DNA from: DASQPJ01 sp036268355
GTDB taxonomy: Bacteria; Actinomycetota; Actinomycetes; Sporichthyales; Sporichthyaceae
Direction: 5' to 3'
DNA length: 64,000 nt
NCBI GenBank assembly: GCA_036268355.1
Contig: DATAUG010000223.1
Coordinates: forward strand, 1 to 64,000
Below, one piece after another: positions 51,087 to 60,236 of this stretch (position 1 is the stretch's first letter; each line of letters starts with the position of its first letter). Below the pieces are notes generated by a model that worked only from the letters and a program-made list of their open reading frames with translations, was not told the DNA's origin and did not search any database. The translations under genes and the position numbers were made by a program.

Positions 51087-51560
51087 TCAGAAGATGTCGT
51101 CGATGATGCTTTCCCCGATGCCGAACCCGATGCCCATCCCGGCACCGCTCGCCATCGCGTTACCGAAGCTGCTGCCCATGAACCGGTGCAGCAGACCGCC
51201 CCCGCCACCGCCCTGCTGGTACTGCGGTTGCTGGTACTGCGGCTGCTGGTACTGCGGTTGCTGGTACTGCGGCGGCTGCTGGTAGGGCTGCTGCTGGTAC
51301 GGCGCCGCCGCGATCGGCTGGTGGGCGTTGTTGACCACGAAGTCGTGCAGTGCCTGCACGAGCGTGCTGACCTGCTGCTGCTCAGCCTGGATGGCCAGCG
51401 CGATCTCGCGCAGGTCCAGGTTCCACTCCCGGGCCAAGGTGTCGCCGCCGGCTGCGGCCCCCTGCAACTTGCCGCTCAAGGTGCGGATCGCCGCCAGGGT
51501 CTGATCCGCCTGGGCCTCCAGCCGCGAATGTGCCGCGTCGATGGTCTCAACGTCCGACAT
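51087..51560 (-). CDS. PQYQQ-repeat protein of unknown function
   Basis: 157 residues from ATG 51560 (GTG 51566 possible), RBS GTAGGAG. Residues 1-85 form an amphipathic helical domain (AHSRLEAQADQTLAAIRTLSGKLQ…). Then come PYQQQPYQQPP and four tandem PQYQQ units, a Gly6 run and a Gly-rich amphipathic end, LLHRFMGSSFGNAMASGAGMGIGFGIGESIIDDIF. No signal peptide. The architecture (helical domain, prion-like QY linker, Gly helix) suggests a self-associating cytoplasmic or membrane-edge protein. No family recognised. Confidence 0.65.
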   Translation of the reverse strand: MSDVETIDAAHSRLEAQADQTLAAIRTLSGKLQGAAAGGDTLAREWNLDLREIALAIQAEQQQVSTLVQALHDFVVNNAHQPIAAAPYQQQPYQQPPQYQQPQYQQPQYQQPQYQQGGGGGGLLHRFMGSSFGNAMASGAGMGIGFGIGESIIDDIF

Positions 51561-51823
51561 GACCACTGCCACTCCTACTAGAGCACTGCGTCCCGGGCTG
51601 CTCCCGTGACCGGTTCCGAGCTTACGTCGCCCGGCAGTCGGCTGCGGGGACCGACCTGGGAGATCCACTACCGGCGCGGAGCAGTTCGGCGGCGCGAACC
51701 GCGACAAGCCGCGAGCACACCCAGGCCGAGGTCGTATCGGCGGTGGATGCGCGTACGGTGACCTGGGGAAGGCCGATCGCTTCCTGAACTCGATATTCCG
51801 GATCTGATCCGTAGGAGCCGCCA

Positions 51824-52321
51824 ATGAGCTCGATCGACCTGGAGGCACTGGCCGCACGGCGGGCCGAGATCGCGGACGGGTACCTGAAGTCCGCATCCGA
51901 CCGGCCACCGAGCAATGCACGTGGCATCCACCACCTGGCCCTGCTGTCCTCCGACGTGGAGCGGACGATTCGCTTCTACGACGGCCTGTTGGGCTTCCCC
52001 TTGGTCGAGGTGATGGAGAACCGCGACTACGCGGGATCGACACACTTCTTCTTCGACCTGGGCAACAGCAACTTGCTGGCGTTCTTCGACTTCCCCGGGC
52101 TGGACCTCGGCCCCTACGCCGAGGTCCTCGGCGGGTTGCACCACGTGGCGATCTCGATCAGCCCGCGCAGGTGGGAGGCGGCCAGGGAACGACTGGCGGC
52201 GGCCGGCGTGGAGCACGTGGTGCACAGCGAGGTCTCGCTGTACTTCCGCGACCCCGACGGGGTCCGGCTCGAGCTGCTGGCCGACCCGTTGGGCGAGATG
52301 TACGGGGCCGATATCCTCTGA
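51824..52321 (+). CDS. VOC-superfamily (glyoxalase/dioxygenase-fold) protein
   Basis: 165 residues from ATG 51824 after TAGGAG. One pair of VOC betaalphabetabetabeta modules: GIHHLALLSSDVERTIRFYDGLLGFPLVE (His ligand), then GLHHVAISIS (His) and LYFRDPDGVRLELLADP (Glu ligand). The metal site H…H…E is complete, so it is likely an enzyme of the dioxygenase or glyoxalase type. The substrate is unknown. Its stop codon is embedded in a CTGACG-GTG-CGTCAG hairpin. Confidence 0.88.
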   Translation: MSSIDLEALAARRAEIADGYLKSASDRPPSNARGIHHLALLSSDVERTIRFYDGLLGFPLVEVMENRDYAGSTHFFFDLGNSNLLAFFDFPGLDLGPYAEVLGGLHHVAISISPRRWEAARERLAAAGVEHVVHSEVSLYFRDPDGVRLELLADPLGEMYGADIL

Positions 52322-52332
52322 CGGTGCGTCAG
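52318..52332. terminator. Stop-embedded hairpin of the VOC gene
   Basis: CTGACG-GTG-CGTCAG. The TGA stop (52319-52321) is inside the stem. Confidence 0.55.
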
Positions 52333-52399
52333 TTGCCCTCGCGGTAGGAGTTCTGGCGGCGCAGGCGGGCCGGACCTCCCGGCAGATTATCAAGGGGTG

Positions 52400-52431
52400 T
52401 CCGGCATACGGACGTTCGTCCGGATGCCGGA
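52400..52431. terminator. Bidirectional terminator between VOC and IorA genes
   Basis: TCCGGCATACGGACG (52400-52414) and CGTCCGGATGCCGGA (52417-52431), 14 of 15 pairs. Confidence 0.75.
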
Positions 52432-52495
52432 ACGCTCCGTCACAGCACCTGTGTTCGCTCGTGCTCCTCGCTCGTCCCTCGCTCGTCGCAGTCGC

Positions 52496-52972
52496 TCACA
52501 TTTGCCCGGCGCCCTCGTGAATCGCCTCCCGGATGCGGAAGTAGGTCCCGCATCGGCAGATGTTGCGGATCTCGTCCAGGTCCGCGTCGGTGATCTTGCG
52601 GCCCTTGGCCTTGGCCTCCTTCACCAGCGCCACCGCGGCCATGATCTGACCCGGCTGGCAGTAGCCGCACTGAGCCACGTCCCGGTTGATCCACGCCTCC
52701 TGCATCGGGTGCAGGTCCTTGCCCACGGTCTTGGGCAGACCCTCGATCGTGGTGACGTGGTCGCCCGGCTTGAGGTCCCCGACCCGGACCGAGCACGGCT
52801 GGAAGGCCTTGCCGTTGATGTGCGAGGTGCAGGCGCGGCAGACCTCCAGACCGCAGCCGTACTTGGGGCCGGTGACCCCGAGAACGTCGCGCAACACCCA
52901 CAGCAGGCGGACGTCGTCCTCGATCTCGACGGTCACCTTCTCGCCGTTGAGGACAAACGAATGCTTCGACAC
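52496..52972 (-). CDS. iorA: [2Fe-2S] subunit of molybdenum hydroxylase (IorA type)
   Basis: 158 residues from GTG 52972 after GAGGAGG. Plant-type cluster ligands are C40, C45, C48 and C60 (KYGCGLEVCRACTSHINGKAFQPC). The second, helical-domain cluster is C102, C105, C139 and C141 (QCGYCQPGQ…ICRCGTYF). It passes electrons from the molybdenum site to an acceptor. It follows the large subunit gene by 10 nt; the FAD subunit of classical xanthine dehydrogenase is absent, as in isoquinoline oxidoreductase-type enzymes. Confidence 0.93.
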   Translation of the reverse strand: MSKHSFVLNGEKVTVEIEDDVRLLWVLRDVLGVTGPKYGCGLEVCRACTSHINGKAFQPCSVRVGDLKPGDHVTTIEGLPKTVGKDLHPMQEAWINRDVAQCGYCQPGQIMAAVALVKEAKAKGRKITDADLDEIRNICRCGTYFRIREAIHEGAGQM

Positions 52973-52982
52973 GGTCGCCTCC

Positions 52983-55334
52983 TCAGCGCGCGTTGTGCAG
53001 GCCGTCGGTCCGGCTCTGCGGGATCGACGGGGTGACGGGCAACGGATCGAAGCCCAACGGCTGGTTGAAGTTGATCGGGAACTCGGTCGGCGTAATACCG
53101 GTCGCCCGGCCGTACGCACATGCCGCCGCGGCCTGGGCGACACCACAGCCGAGTTCGCCGCACCCACCCGGCACACCGGTGGTCGGCGGCATGACGACCA
53201 CTTGAAATTCCGGTGGCGTGTTCCACTGCCGGGTGTACCAGTAGTTGTCCCAGGAACCCTCCAGCGGCAACCCGTTCTGGAAGTGCAGGCTGGAGGTGAG
53301 CGCCTGGGCGATGCCGTCCTGCGCGCCGCCGAGCAACTGGGCCTCGATCCCCTTGGGGTTGATCGGCAGGCCGACGTCGACGACGTAGACGACCTTGGTG
53401 ATGCGCGGGCCGGTGAAGCCGTCGCGGACCTTGCGGTTCGCGGTCGGCGCCCTGGTGTCGATCTCCATCAGGCATGCGATCCGCGACTTGTACTCGTTGT
53501 GCAGGGCCAGGCCCTGCGCGGTGCCGGCGGGCATCTTGCGGCCCCAGTTGCCGACCTCGGCGCACTTGACCAGAACGCCCCGCAGACGGTCGTCGCGGAC
53601 GAACTGCTTACGGAACTCGACCGCGTCGAGATTCATCCGGGCCGCGGTTGCATCGACCATCAGCTCGCGTGCGGTCGCGGTGTCCGGGGAGTAGACGTTT
53701 CGCACGCTGCCGGTGGCGAAGTCGTCCCAGGCGTGGATCTCGTTGAGGAACTGCGACAGCTCACCGAAGTTGTACGGACAACTGGTGGTCAGCGTGAAGA
53801 TGCCCTCGGACACCGTCAGGTTCGACCAGGGCCGCTGCGAGGTTGCCGCCCACGCCGAATACATCTCGCCCAGGCCGTGGGTGAAGTCGGTGGCCACCGA
53901 GGTGTGCCGTTGGTCGTAGGCCGTCACCGAACCGCCGCTCATCGACACCCGCACGGTGGAGGTCGCCATCGGATGCGTGCGGCCGTGTCGGAAGTCGTCG
54001 GTCCGGTGCCACATCAGCCGGACCGGGACGCCGAACGCCTTGGACGCCTCCACGGCCTCCAGCGCCGCGTCCGGGAACAGGTGCCGACCGAACGAACCAC
54101 CGCCGTTCATCACGTGGACGGTGACCTTCTCCTGCGGCAGTTTCAGCATCTTGGCCGCGGTCTGCTGGAAGACGATCGGCATCTTCAACGACGACCAGAT
54201 CTCCGCCGAGTCGGCACGAACGTCGGCCACGGCGCAGTTGCTCTCCAACGGTGAGCTGCTGCGGAAGTTGAACGTGAAGGTCTTCTGGATGGTGTCCACA
54301 CCCGGTGGTGCCGGCGGGATGGGGAGTTCGGCCGCCATCAGCTCCTTGCGCACCTTCGCGTTGTCGTACCCGTCGACGGTGCCCGGACCCCAATCCACCT
54401 GCAGGGCTCGCACCGCGTCGATGCACTGGCCGAAGGTGCGCGCCCGCACCGCCACGCCCGTGCTGATCGGGGCGACGTGGGTCACGCCCGGCATCGCCTT
54501 GACCGCGTCGAGGTTCCGGACCGCGCGCACCGTGCCCTTCAGTGTCGGCGGCCGGGCGACCATGGTCGGCAGGGCATTGGGGACCTTGAGGTCCATCGTG
54601 TAGACCTTCGTGCCGGTCACGGCTTCGCGCGCGTCGAGTCGGCCTTGCGGCCGGCCGATCACGTTGTAGTCCGACGCGGACTTCAGCCGCACCTCGACCT
54701 TGCGGGTGGTCGCCGAGGCAGCCGCGGTGGCCAGCTCGCCGTACCCGAGGCTCTTGCCGCCCGGGCCGTGGACCACGCCGTCGCGGGTCCAGACCTGTTC
54801 GACGGAGGTGTTCCACTGCTTGGCGGCGGCGCCCTTCAGCTGCTCGCGCGCCAGGCCGGCGGCGTTGCGGACCGGGTCCCACAGCGTGAACGTCGAGCTC
54901 GAACCACCCGTGAGCTGGTTGTAGAACAGCGCGGGGTTGGCGTCCGACAGGGTGAGCCGGACCTTGTCCAACGGCAGGTCCAGCTCGTCGGCGATGATCA
55001 TCGGGAACGAGGTCGTGATGCCCTGGCCGACCTCGGCGCGCGGCAGCGCGAACGCTGCCGTCCCGTCGGTGTTCATCGTGATCGTGATCAGGTGGTCGGT
55101 GAGCCGGTCGGAGTCGCGCAGGAGGTCGGACAGGTCGTACTCGTCGTAGAACTGCGGCGCACTTCGAATCGGGGTTGCCGTCGCGGCGGCGGCACGCGGT
55201 GCCATTGCCCCGTCCAGGCCCAGACGGGCCGCCACGACCAGCGTCGGCGCGGCGACCACCCAGCCCAGCAAACTGCGGCGGGAAACCCCGCCCGGTACAG
55301 ACTCGGTGGAGTTCGGTTCGATCGTCGATGTCAT
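52983..55334 (-). CDS. iorB: Exported molybdopterin-binding subunit (IorB type)
   Basis: 783 residues from ATG 55334 after CAGGGGGAA. A Tat signal (GVSRRSLLGWVVAAPTLVVAA) exports the folded enzyme. Moco-domain signatures: RAEVGQGITTSFPMIIADEL, YNQLTGGSSSTFT, HVMNGGGSFGRHLFPD, and the catalytic Glu in GVPGGCGELGCGVAQAAAACAYG near the C-terminus. The length and the single large subunit match isoquinoline 1-oxidoreductase and related periplasmic aldehyde/N-heterocycle hydroxylases. Substrate unknown. Electrons probably go to a cytochrome or the quinone pool; none is encoded nearby. Confidence 0.93.
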   Translation of the reverse strand: MTSTIEPNSTESVPGGVSRRSLLGWVVAAPTLVVAARLGLDGAMAPRAAAATATPIRSAPQFYDEYDLSDLLRDSDRLTDHLITITMNTDGTAAFALPRAEVGQGITTSFPMIIADELDLPLDKVRLTLSDANPALFYNQLTGGSSSTFTLWDPVRNAAGLAREQLKGAAAKQWNTSVEQVWTRDGVVHGPGGKSLGYGELATAAASATTRKVEVRLKSASDYNVIGRPQGRLDAREAVTGTKVYTMDLKVPNALPTMVARPPTLKGTVRAVRNLDAVKAMPGVTHVAPISTGVAVRARTFGQCIDAVRALQVDWGPGTVDGYDNAKVRKELMAAELPIPPAPPGVDTIQKTFTFNFRSSSPLESNCAVADVRADSAEIWSSLKMPIVFQQTAAKMLKLPQEKVTVHVMNGGGSFGRHLFPDAALEAVEASKAFGVPVRLMWHRTDDFRHGRTHPMATSTVRVSMSGGSVTAYDQRHTSVATDFTHGLGEMYSAWAATSQRPWSNLTVSEGIFTLTTSCPYNFGELSQFLNEIHAWDDFATGSVRNVYSPDTATARELMVDATAARMNLDAVEFRKQFVRDDRLRGVLVKCAEVGNWGRKMPAGTAQGLALHNEYKSRIACLMEIDTRAPTANRKVRDGFTGPRITKVVYVVDVGLPINPKGIEAQLLGGAQDGIAQALTSSLHFQNGLPLEGSWDNYWYTRQWNTPPEFQVVVMPPTTGVPGGCGELGCGVAQAAAACAYGRATGITPTEFPINFNQPLGFDPLPVTPSIPQSRTDGLHNAR

Positions 55335-55629
55335 CGGTTCCCCCTGACTGGGTCGGGTGTCGGAGGGCATCCCGTCGACCGATCGGGGCTTTGGGTGCCC
55401 CGCTCGCCGGCGGATGTCACATCGATGTTGAATCGTCCGCACCGGACGCACAATGGGCGACAGAACAGCCGCGTAACGTCCGGTGAACGGGGTATCTCGC
55501 ACCCGCAAAGCGCACAAGCGGATGACGCTCGTATTTCCGAGCGTTATCGACATAATTGCTGGCGCTGCCCCAGGGTGGGGGTATTTTCGGGGGATTTTTA
55601 ACTCGGAGGTAATCCGGAGGTAGCGGCTC
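55335..55629. other. iorB upstream region
   Basis: 295 bp holding the iorB promoter and the end of the potassium transporter transcript. ACGCTCG-TATTTC-CGAGCGT (55525-55544) is an operator-like dyad. Two CGGAGGTA units near 55605-55622 are a short direct repeat. No gene. Confidence 0.5.
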
Positions 55630-57576
55630 TCAGCCGATACGCCCTTGGTCCACCGGTTCCCGCGCCATCGCCGACGACCGCAGTTGATAGGGGACGCTGG
55701 TGACCAGCACGCCGGGTTCGAACAGCAGCCGCGCCTTCAGCCGCAGCGCACTCTGGTTGTGCAGCAGCTGTTCCCACCACCGACCGACCACGTACTCCGG
55801 GATGAACACCGTGATCACGTCCCGCGGGCCGGCCCGGTGCAGCCCCCGCAGATACTCCATCACCGGTCGGACGATCTCCCGATACGGCGAGTCCAGCACG
55901 ACCAGGGGGATGTCCAGGCCCACGCGCTCCCACTCGGCCGAAAGCCGCTGCGTTCCCTCGGTGTCCATGTTGACGGTCAACGCGACCAGCGTGGTCGGGC
56001 GAGTGGCGCGGGCCTGGGCCAACGCGCGCATGGTCGGTTTGTGCAGCTGGGAGACCAGCACCACCGCGCGGGTGTGCGAGGGCAGCAGCAGATTTTCCCC
56101 GTCGGCCAGGGCCAGTTCGGCGCTGACGTCGGCGTAGTGCCGACTGATGGACTTCATCAACGCGAACAGCGTGACCATCGCCAGGATCGCCAGCCAGGCG
56201 CCGTGCGCGACCTTCGTGTAGAGCACGATCACCAGGACGGTCGCGGTCGCCACCGCGCCTATCCCGTTGACCGCGCGCGACGCCCGGATGCGCGACCGCC
56301 GCGCCGCGTCGGCACCGACCAGCAGGCGGTTCCAGTGCCGCACCATCCCGCCCTGGCTGAGCGTGAAGCTGGTGAACACCCCGATGATGTAGAGCTGGAT
56401 CAGCTTGTCGATGTCGGCGTCGAAGCCGATGATCAACGCGGCCGCGAACGCCCCGAGCAGGATGATCCCGTTGCTGTAGACGAGTTTGTCGCCGCGGTGC
56501 CGCAGCTGTCGGGGCAGGAAGCGCGCCTGGGCCAGGATCGAGGACAGCATCGGGAAGCCGTTGAACGCGGTGTTGGCGGCCAGCACCAGGATCCCGGCGG
56601 TGGCTGCCTGGTACAGGTAGAACACCACGTTGTGCGGGCCGAACGTGGCCGCGGCCAGTTGCGAGATCACCGACGGGTTGCCGTCGGGCCGGGTCCGGGC
56701 GTTCAGATGCAGGGCCAAGGCGGTGATCCCGAGGAACATCGAGACCGCGAGCGCACCCATCGCCATCAGCGTCAGCGCGGCGTTGCGCGACTTGGGCTTG
56801 CGGAACGCCGGCACCCCGTTGCTGATCGCCTCGACCCCGGTCAACGTCGTGCAACCCGACGCGAAGGCCTTCAGCGTCAACAGAAGGGTGAACACCCCAC
56901 CGATGTGCTCGGTGCGCACGAGCTGCTGTCCCGCGGTGGACGCTTGCGGCAGGTCGCCCAGCATTCCCCGTGCCGCCGCGACCGCGAACATCACGAAGGT
57001 CAGCACGATGAACAGGTAGGTGGGCACCGCGAACGCCCGACCGGACTCGCGCACCCCGCGCAGGTTGGCCAGCACCAGCAGCACGGTGAACCCGACCGAC
57101 ATGCCCACCGCATGGTCGGACAGCGACGGGAACGCGCTGGTGATCGCGACGACCCCGGACACGATCGAGACCGCCACCGTCATCACATAGTCGACCAGCA
57201 ACGCCGCCGCAGCGGTCAGCGCCGCGTTCTCGCCGAGGTTCTCCAGGCTGACGGCGAAGGCGCCGCCGCCGTTCGGATACGCGTAGCAGGTCTGCCGGTA
57301 GGAGGCGACCACGATGACCAGCAGCAGCGCGACCACCGCGGCCACCCACCAGGCGTAGCCCATCGCGGCGAGGCCCCCGGCGCCGAGCACCAGCACGATT
57401 TCCTCGGTGGCGTAGGCAACCGAGGAGATCGGGTCGGAGGAGAACACCGGCAGCGCGAGCCACTTGGGCAGCAGCGTCTCGGACAACTGCTGGCTGCGCA
57501 GCGGACTGCCGACCAACAGGCGCTTGACCACCCCGGCCCGGGCGGCGCTCGGCGTCGAGCGCACTGATTGGGCCAC
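55630..57576 (-). CDS. KimA-like high-affinity potassium importer (APC superfamily)
   Basis: 648 residues from GTG 57576. Full-length resemblance to Bacillus KimA/YdaO: KRLLVGSPLRSQQLSE, FSSDPISSVAYATEEI, SYRQTCYAYPNGGGAFAVSLENLGE, LLVDYVMTVAVSIVSG, KAFASGCTTLTGVEAISNGVPAF. Twelve TM helices are followed by a cytoplasmic Usp-like domain ending ILHNQSA-type 'LLHNQSALRLKARLL'. KimA imports K+ with protons and is inhibited by c-di-AMP. The gene is divergent from a KdpD/KdpE-like sensor pair, which supports a potassium role. Earlier annotation habit would call it 'amino acid permease'. Confidence 0.88.
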   Translation of the reverse strand: MAQSVRSTPSAARAGVVKRLLVGSPLRSQQLSETLLPKWLALPVFSSDPISSVAYATEEIVLVLGAGGLAAMGYAWWVAAVVALLLVIVVASYRQTCYAYPNGGGAFAVSLENLGENAALTAAAALLVDYVMTVAVSIVSGVVAITSAFPSLSDHAVGMSVGFTVLLVLANLRGVRESGRAFAVPTYLFIVLTFVMFAVAAARGMLGDLPQASTAGQQLVRTEHIGGVFTLLLTLKAFASGCTTLTGVEAISNGVPAFRKPKSRNAALTLMAMGALAVSMFLGITALALHLNARTRPDGNPSVISQLAAATFGPHNVVFYLYQAATAGILVLAANTAFNGFPMLSSILAQARFLPRQLRHRGDKLVYSNGIILLGAFAAALIIGFDADIDKLIQLYIIGVFTSFTLSQGGMVRHWNRLLVGADAARRSRIRASRAVNGIGAVATATVLVIVLYTKVAHGAWLAILAMVTLFALMKSISRHYADVSAELALADGENLLLPSHTRAVVLVSQLHKPTMRALAQARATRPTTLVALTVNMDTEGTQRLSAEWERVGLDIPLVVLDSPYREIVRPVMEYLRGLHRAGPRDVITVFIPEYVVGRWWEQLLHNQSALRLKARLLFEPGVLVTSVPYQLRSSAMAREPVDQGRIG

Positions 57577-57702
57577 GACGAGCCACCATAAGCACGCGCG
57601 GACGGCCGGCCCTCAATGCGATCTCGGGATCAGCGCAGCGGCCCTCAAGGAAATCTCAAGACCGCCTGCGCGGGCGCCGCCGCGAGTTGCACTGGCAGGG
57701 TC

Positions 57703-59109
57703 ATGGGTACAAAGCGCAGCTTGCGCGCGCCGGTTCCGGCCGCCGTCGCACTGTCGGTCGGATTCGCGGCGCTGCTGGTCGTGGACTGGTGCCTGGTCGC
57801 CGGGCACGGACGGCCAGGGCTGGTGGTGCCGACGGTCGCGGCCGCCGCCATCGTGGCGCCGGTCACGTTCCTGACCGGGCCGGGCGCCGGCGTCGTAATC
57901 GCCGGTATCGGGTGGACCACCGTGGCCGGGTTCTCGCGGCCGCCGTACCCGGATCTCAAGTCGGCCGGCACGTTGCCCGCCGCTCTCGCGCTGGTCCTGG
58001 TCGCCGCACTGGCCGCAGTCGCCGGGACAACCGCCCACAAGATCGGCCTGGCCCGCGTCCGGACGGTCGAGGCCGCGGCGTTGCTGGAGCTGGCCCGGAC
58101 CGTGCTGTCCACCGGCGACGACCCCGACGCGATCCTCGGCCACCTGGGGCGCAGCCTCGGCGTCGCCGCCGAACTCGTGGAGTTGCGCGACGACCGATGG
58201 GTGCGGGTCGCCGGCGATCCGCACCCGGGCCAGACGCCGACGCTGCTGCGGCCGGCCGAACCGCCGTTCGCGCTGCGGGTGTTCGGCCCGATCGATCGGA
58301 TCCCGTCCGGGCTGCTCGAGGGATTCGCCTACCAGGCGAGCGCCGCGTTGCACCGCCGCCGGCACAACGACGCCGCCGCGGCGGCAGAGACCGTCGCCGC
58401 CGCGAACCGGGCCCGGGCCGCCCTGCTGGAGGCGGTGGGCCACACCTTGCGCACGCCGTTGACGCCGATCAAGGCCGCGGTGTCCTCGCTACGCCAGACC
58501 GACGTGGCCTGGTCTGTCGACGACCAGGACGAGTTGCTCGCCACGATCGAGGAGTGCGCCGACCGCTTGAATGCGCAGATTGCGAACCTGCTCGACATGA
58601 GCCGCATCCACGCCGGGGCCCTGCACCCGTTCCTGCGGCCCGCGGCGCTGCCCGAACTGGCCGGGCAGTTCCCCGACGGCCTTACCCGGCAGGCGATCGA
58701 GGTCGACCTGCCGGAGGACATCCCGTTGGTGCTCACCGATCCCACCTTGCTCGCCCGCGCGTTGCGCAACCTGGTGGACAACGCGGTGCGTCACTCGGCC
58801 TCGGCCACCCGGCCGCGGCTCACGGCGGCCCGGTCCGGCGAACGGGTGGTGATCCGGGTGATCGACCACGGCGGCGGGCCGGCACAGCCGCGACCCGACC
58901 TCACGTTCGAACCGTTCGCCCAGCTCGACGACCGGCATGCCGGGGCCGGGCTGGGGCTCGGCCTGGCCGTTGCCCGGGGTCTGGTCGAGGCCTGCGGGGG
59001 ACGCCTGGAGGCCGCGCCCACCCCGGGTGGCGGCCAGACGATGTTCGTCGACCTGCCGTGCGCGCCCGCCGATCCCGATCGTTCGCCCCAACCACATTCG
59101 GTGCGGTGA
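57703..59109 (+). CDS. Short KdpD-like sensor histidine kinase
   Basis: 468 residues from ATG 57703. Four TM helices in the first ~115 residues (DUF4118-like) and a GAF-like region (~120-215) are followed by the dimerisation box LLEAVGHTLRTPLTPIKAAVSSLRQ with H247, and an ATPase domain (LRNLVDNAVRHSA, GLGLGLAVARGLVEACGG). The His box and IKAAVSSLR are KdpD-like. However, the long N-terminal KdpD and USP domains of Escherichia-type KdpD are absent, and the usual SHDLRTPL reads GHTLRTPL. It pairs with the KdpE-like regulator. Confidence 0.88.
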   Translation: MGTKRSLRAPVPAAVALSVGFAALLVVDWCLVAGHGRPGLVVPTVAAAAIVAPVTFLTGPGAGVVIAGIGWTTVAGFSRPPYPDLKSAGTLPAALALVLVAALAAVAGTTAHKIGLARVRTVEAAALLELARTVLSTGDDPDAILGHLGRSLGVAAELVELRDDRWVRVAGDPHPGQTPTLLRPAEPPFALRVFGPIDRIPSGLLEGFAYQASAALHRRRHNDAAAAAETVAAANRARAALLEAVGHTLRTPLTPIKAAVSSLRQTDVAWSVDDQDELLATIEECADRLNAQIANLLDMSRIHAGALHPFLRPAALPELAGQFPDGLTRQAIEVDLPEDIPLVLTDPTLLARALRNLVDNAVRHSASATRPRLTAARSGERVVIRVIDHGGGPAQPRPDLTFEPFAQLDDRHAGAGLGLGLAVARGLVEACGGRLEAAPTPGGGQTMFVDLPCAPADPDRSPQPHSVR

Positions 59110-59172
59110 CCCGGTGACTGACTGCGGCGAGGTGCCGACCAGGGTCACCGGTCGACCTGGGACCCTCGACCG

Positions 59173-59841
59173 ATGACCCGAGTTCTGGTCGTCGACGACG
59201 AGCCGCAGATCCTGCGCGCGATGCGGATCAACCTCGCGGTCCGCGAGTACGAGGTGACCACCGCCTCCGACGGCGCGACGGCGTTGCGCGCGGTCGCGGC
59301 AATGCACCCCGATGTCGTCGTGCTCGACCTCGGTCTGCCGGATCTCGACGGGGTGCAGGTCATCCACGCGCTGCGGGGTTGGACAAACGTCCCCATCGTG
59401 GTCCTGTCCGGCCGCAGCGGGAGCGGGGACAAGATCAAGGCCCTGGACGCGGGCGCCGACGACTACGTGACCAAGCCCTTCGAGATCGACGAACTGCTGG
59501 CCCGGATCCGCGCGGTCACCCGGCGGGTCAACAGCACCGACGACGGGTCGGCCACCGCGACGATCGGCGACCACGTGATCGACCTGGCCGCCAAGACCGT
59601 CTCCGGCGACGTCCGGCTCACCCCGACCGAGTGGCACCTGCTCGAACTGCTGGTGCGCAACGCGGGCAAGCTGGTCACCCAGCGGCAGTTGCTGACCGAA
59701 GTGTGGGGCCCGCATGTCGGCAACGAGTCGCACTACCTGCGGCAGTACCTGGCCCAACTGCGCCGCAAGTTGGAGCGCGATCCATCTCGACCGGTGCACC
59801 TGCTGACCGAACCCGGGATGGGCTACCGGTTCCAACCCTGA
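59173..59841 (+). CDS. KdpE-like OmpR-family response regulator
   Basis: 222 residues. The receiver has DDEP acidic pocket, phosphoacceptor D52 in VVVLDLGLPDLDG, VVLSGRS and DDYVTKPFEIDEL. The winged helix reads LTPTEWHLLELLVRNAGKLVTQRQLLTEVWGPHVGNESHYLRQYLAQLRRKLERDPSRPVHLLTEPGMGYRF, the KdpE-typical effector including HYLRQY. Co-directional with the sensor kinase, 63 nt apart. Likely controls the adjacent KimA-like importer; no kdpFABC is in the window. Confidence 0.93.
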   Translation: MTRVLVVDDEPQILRAMRINLAVREYEVTTASDGATALRAVAAMHPDVVVLDLGLPDLDGVQVIHALRGWTNVPIVVLSGRSGSGDKIKALDAGADDYVTKPFEIDELLARIRAVTRRVNSTDDGSATATIGDHVIDLAAKTVSGDVRLTPTEWHLLELLVRNAGKLVTQRQLLTEVWGPHVGNESHYLRQYLAQLRRKLERDPSRPVHLLTEPGMGYRFQP

Positions 59842-59868
59842 GCCGGGCCGCTGAACGCACAACCTGTC

Positions 59869-59940
59869 GGGGTGACACCTCTTGGCCGTGTTCCGGCGGC
59901 GTGTTCCGGCGGCGTTTCGTGTGTTTGGGGGTGTCACCCC
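59869..59940. repeat. Two-core palindromic repeat, locus C
   Basis: Cores GGGGTGACACCTC (59869-59881) and GGGGTGTCACCCC (59928-59940), exactly 59 bp apart, with a TTCCGGCGGCGTG direct duplication inside. Same family as 25765 and 42249. It follows the KdpE-like gene. Confidence 0.78.
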
Positions 59941-60044
59941 GTAGGTCCAGGGGCCCCGCTGCCGTGGTGGCCGCGGCCGGGGCATACTCCGGCTGAGAGC
60001 TGCGCCGGATGATCGTTCGCCGAACATCAATAGGGTGATCGCCC

Positions 60045-60236
60045 ATGACTACCGAACACATTCGCACTCGCTTGCACGACGCCCTGCACCGCGGCCACCG
60101 CAAGGCAACCGAAGAAGAATTGGTAGAGGTGTCGGCCGTGGTGCTCGCCGTGGTCGCGGCGGTGACCACGGAGATGGCTGAGATCATCGCCGACCTCACC
60201 GCTCGGGTCGCCACGCTCGAGGCCGCGTCCGGCTGA
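60045..60236 (+). CDS. Small helical protein, function unknown
   Basis: 63 residues from ATG 60045. MTTEHIRTRLHDALHRGHRKATEEELVEVSAVVLAVVAAVTTEMAEIIADLTARVATLEA reads as two helices, the second amphipathic and coiled-coil-like (heptads ending LTARVATLEA). No signal. No family known to me. A ribosome-binding site is weak (AGGGTGATCGCCC), so translation is only probable. Confidence 0.5.
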   Translation: MTTEHIRTRLHDALHRGHRKATEEELVEVSAVVLAVVAAVTTEMAEIIADLTARVATLEAASG

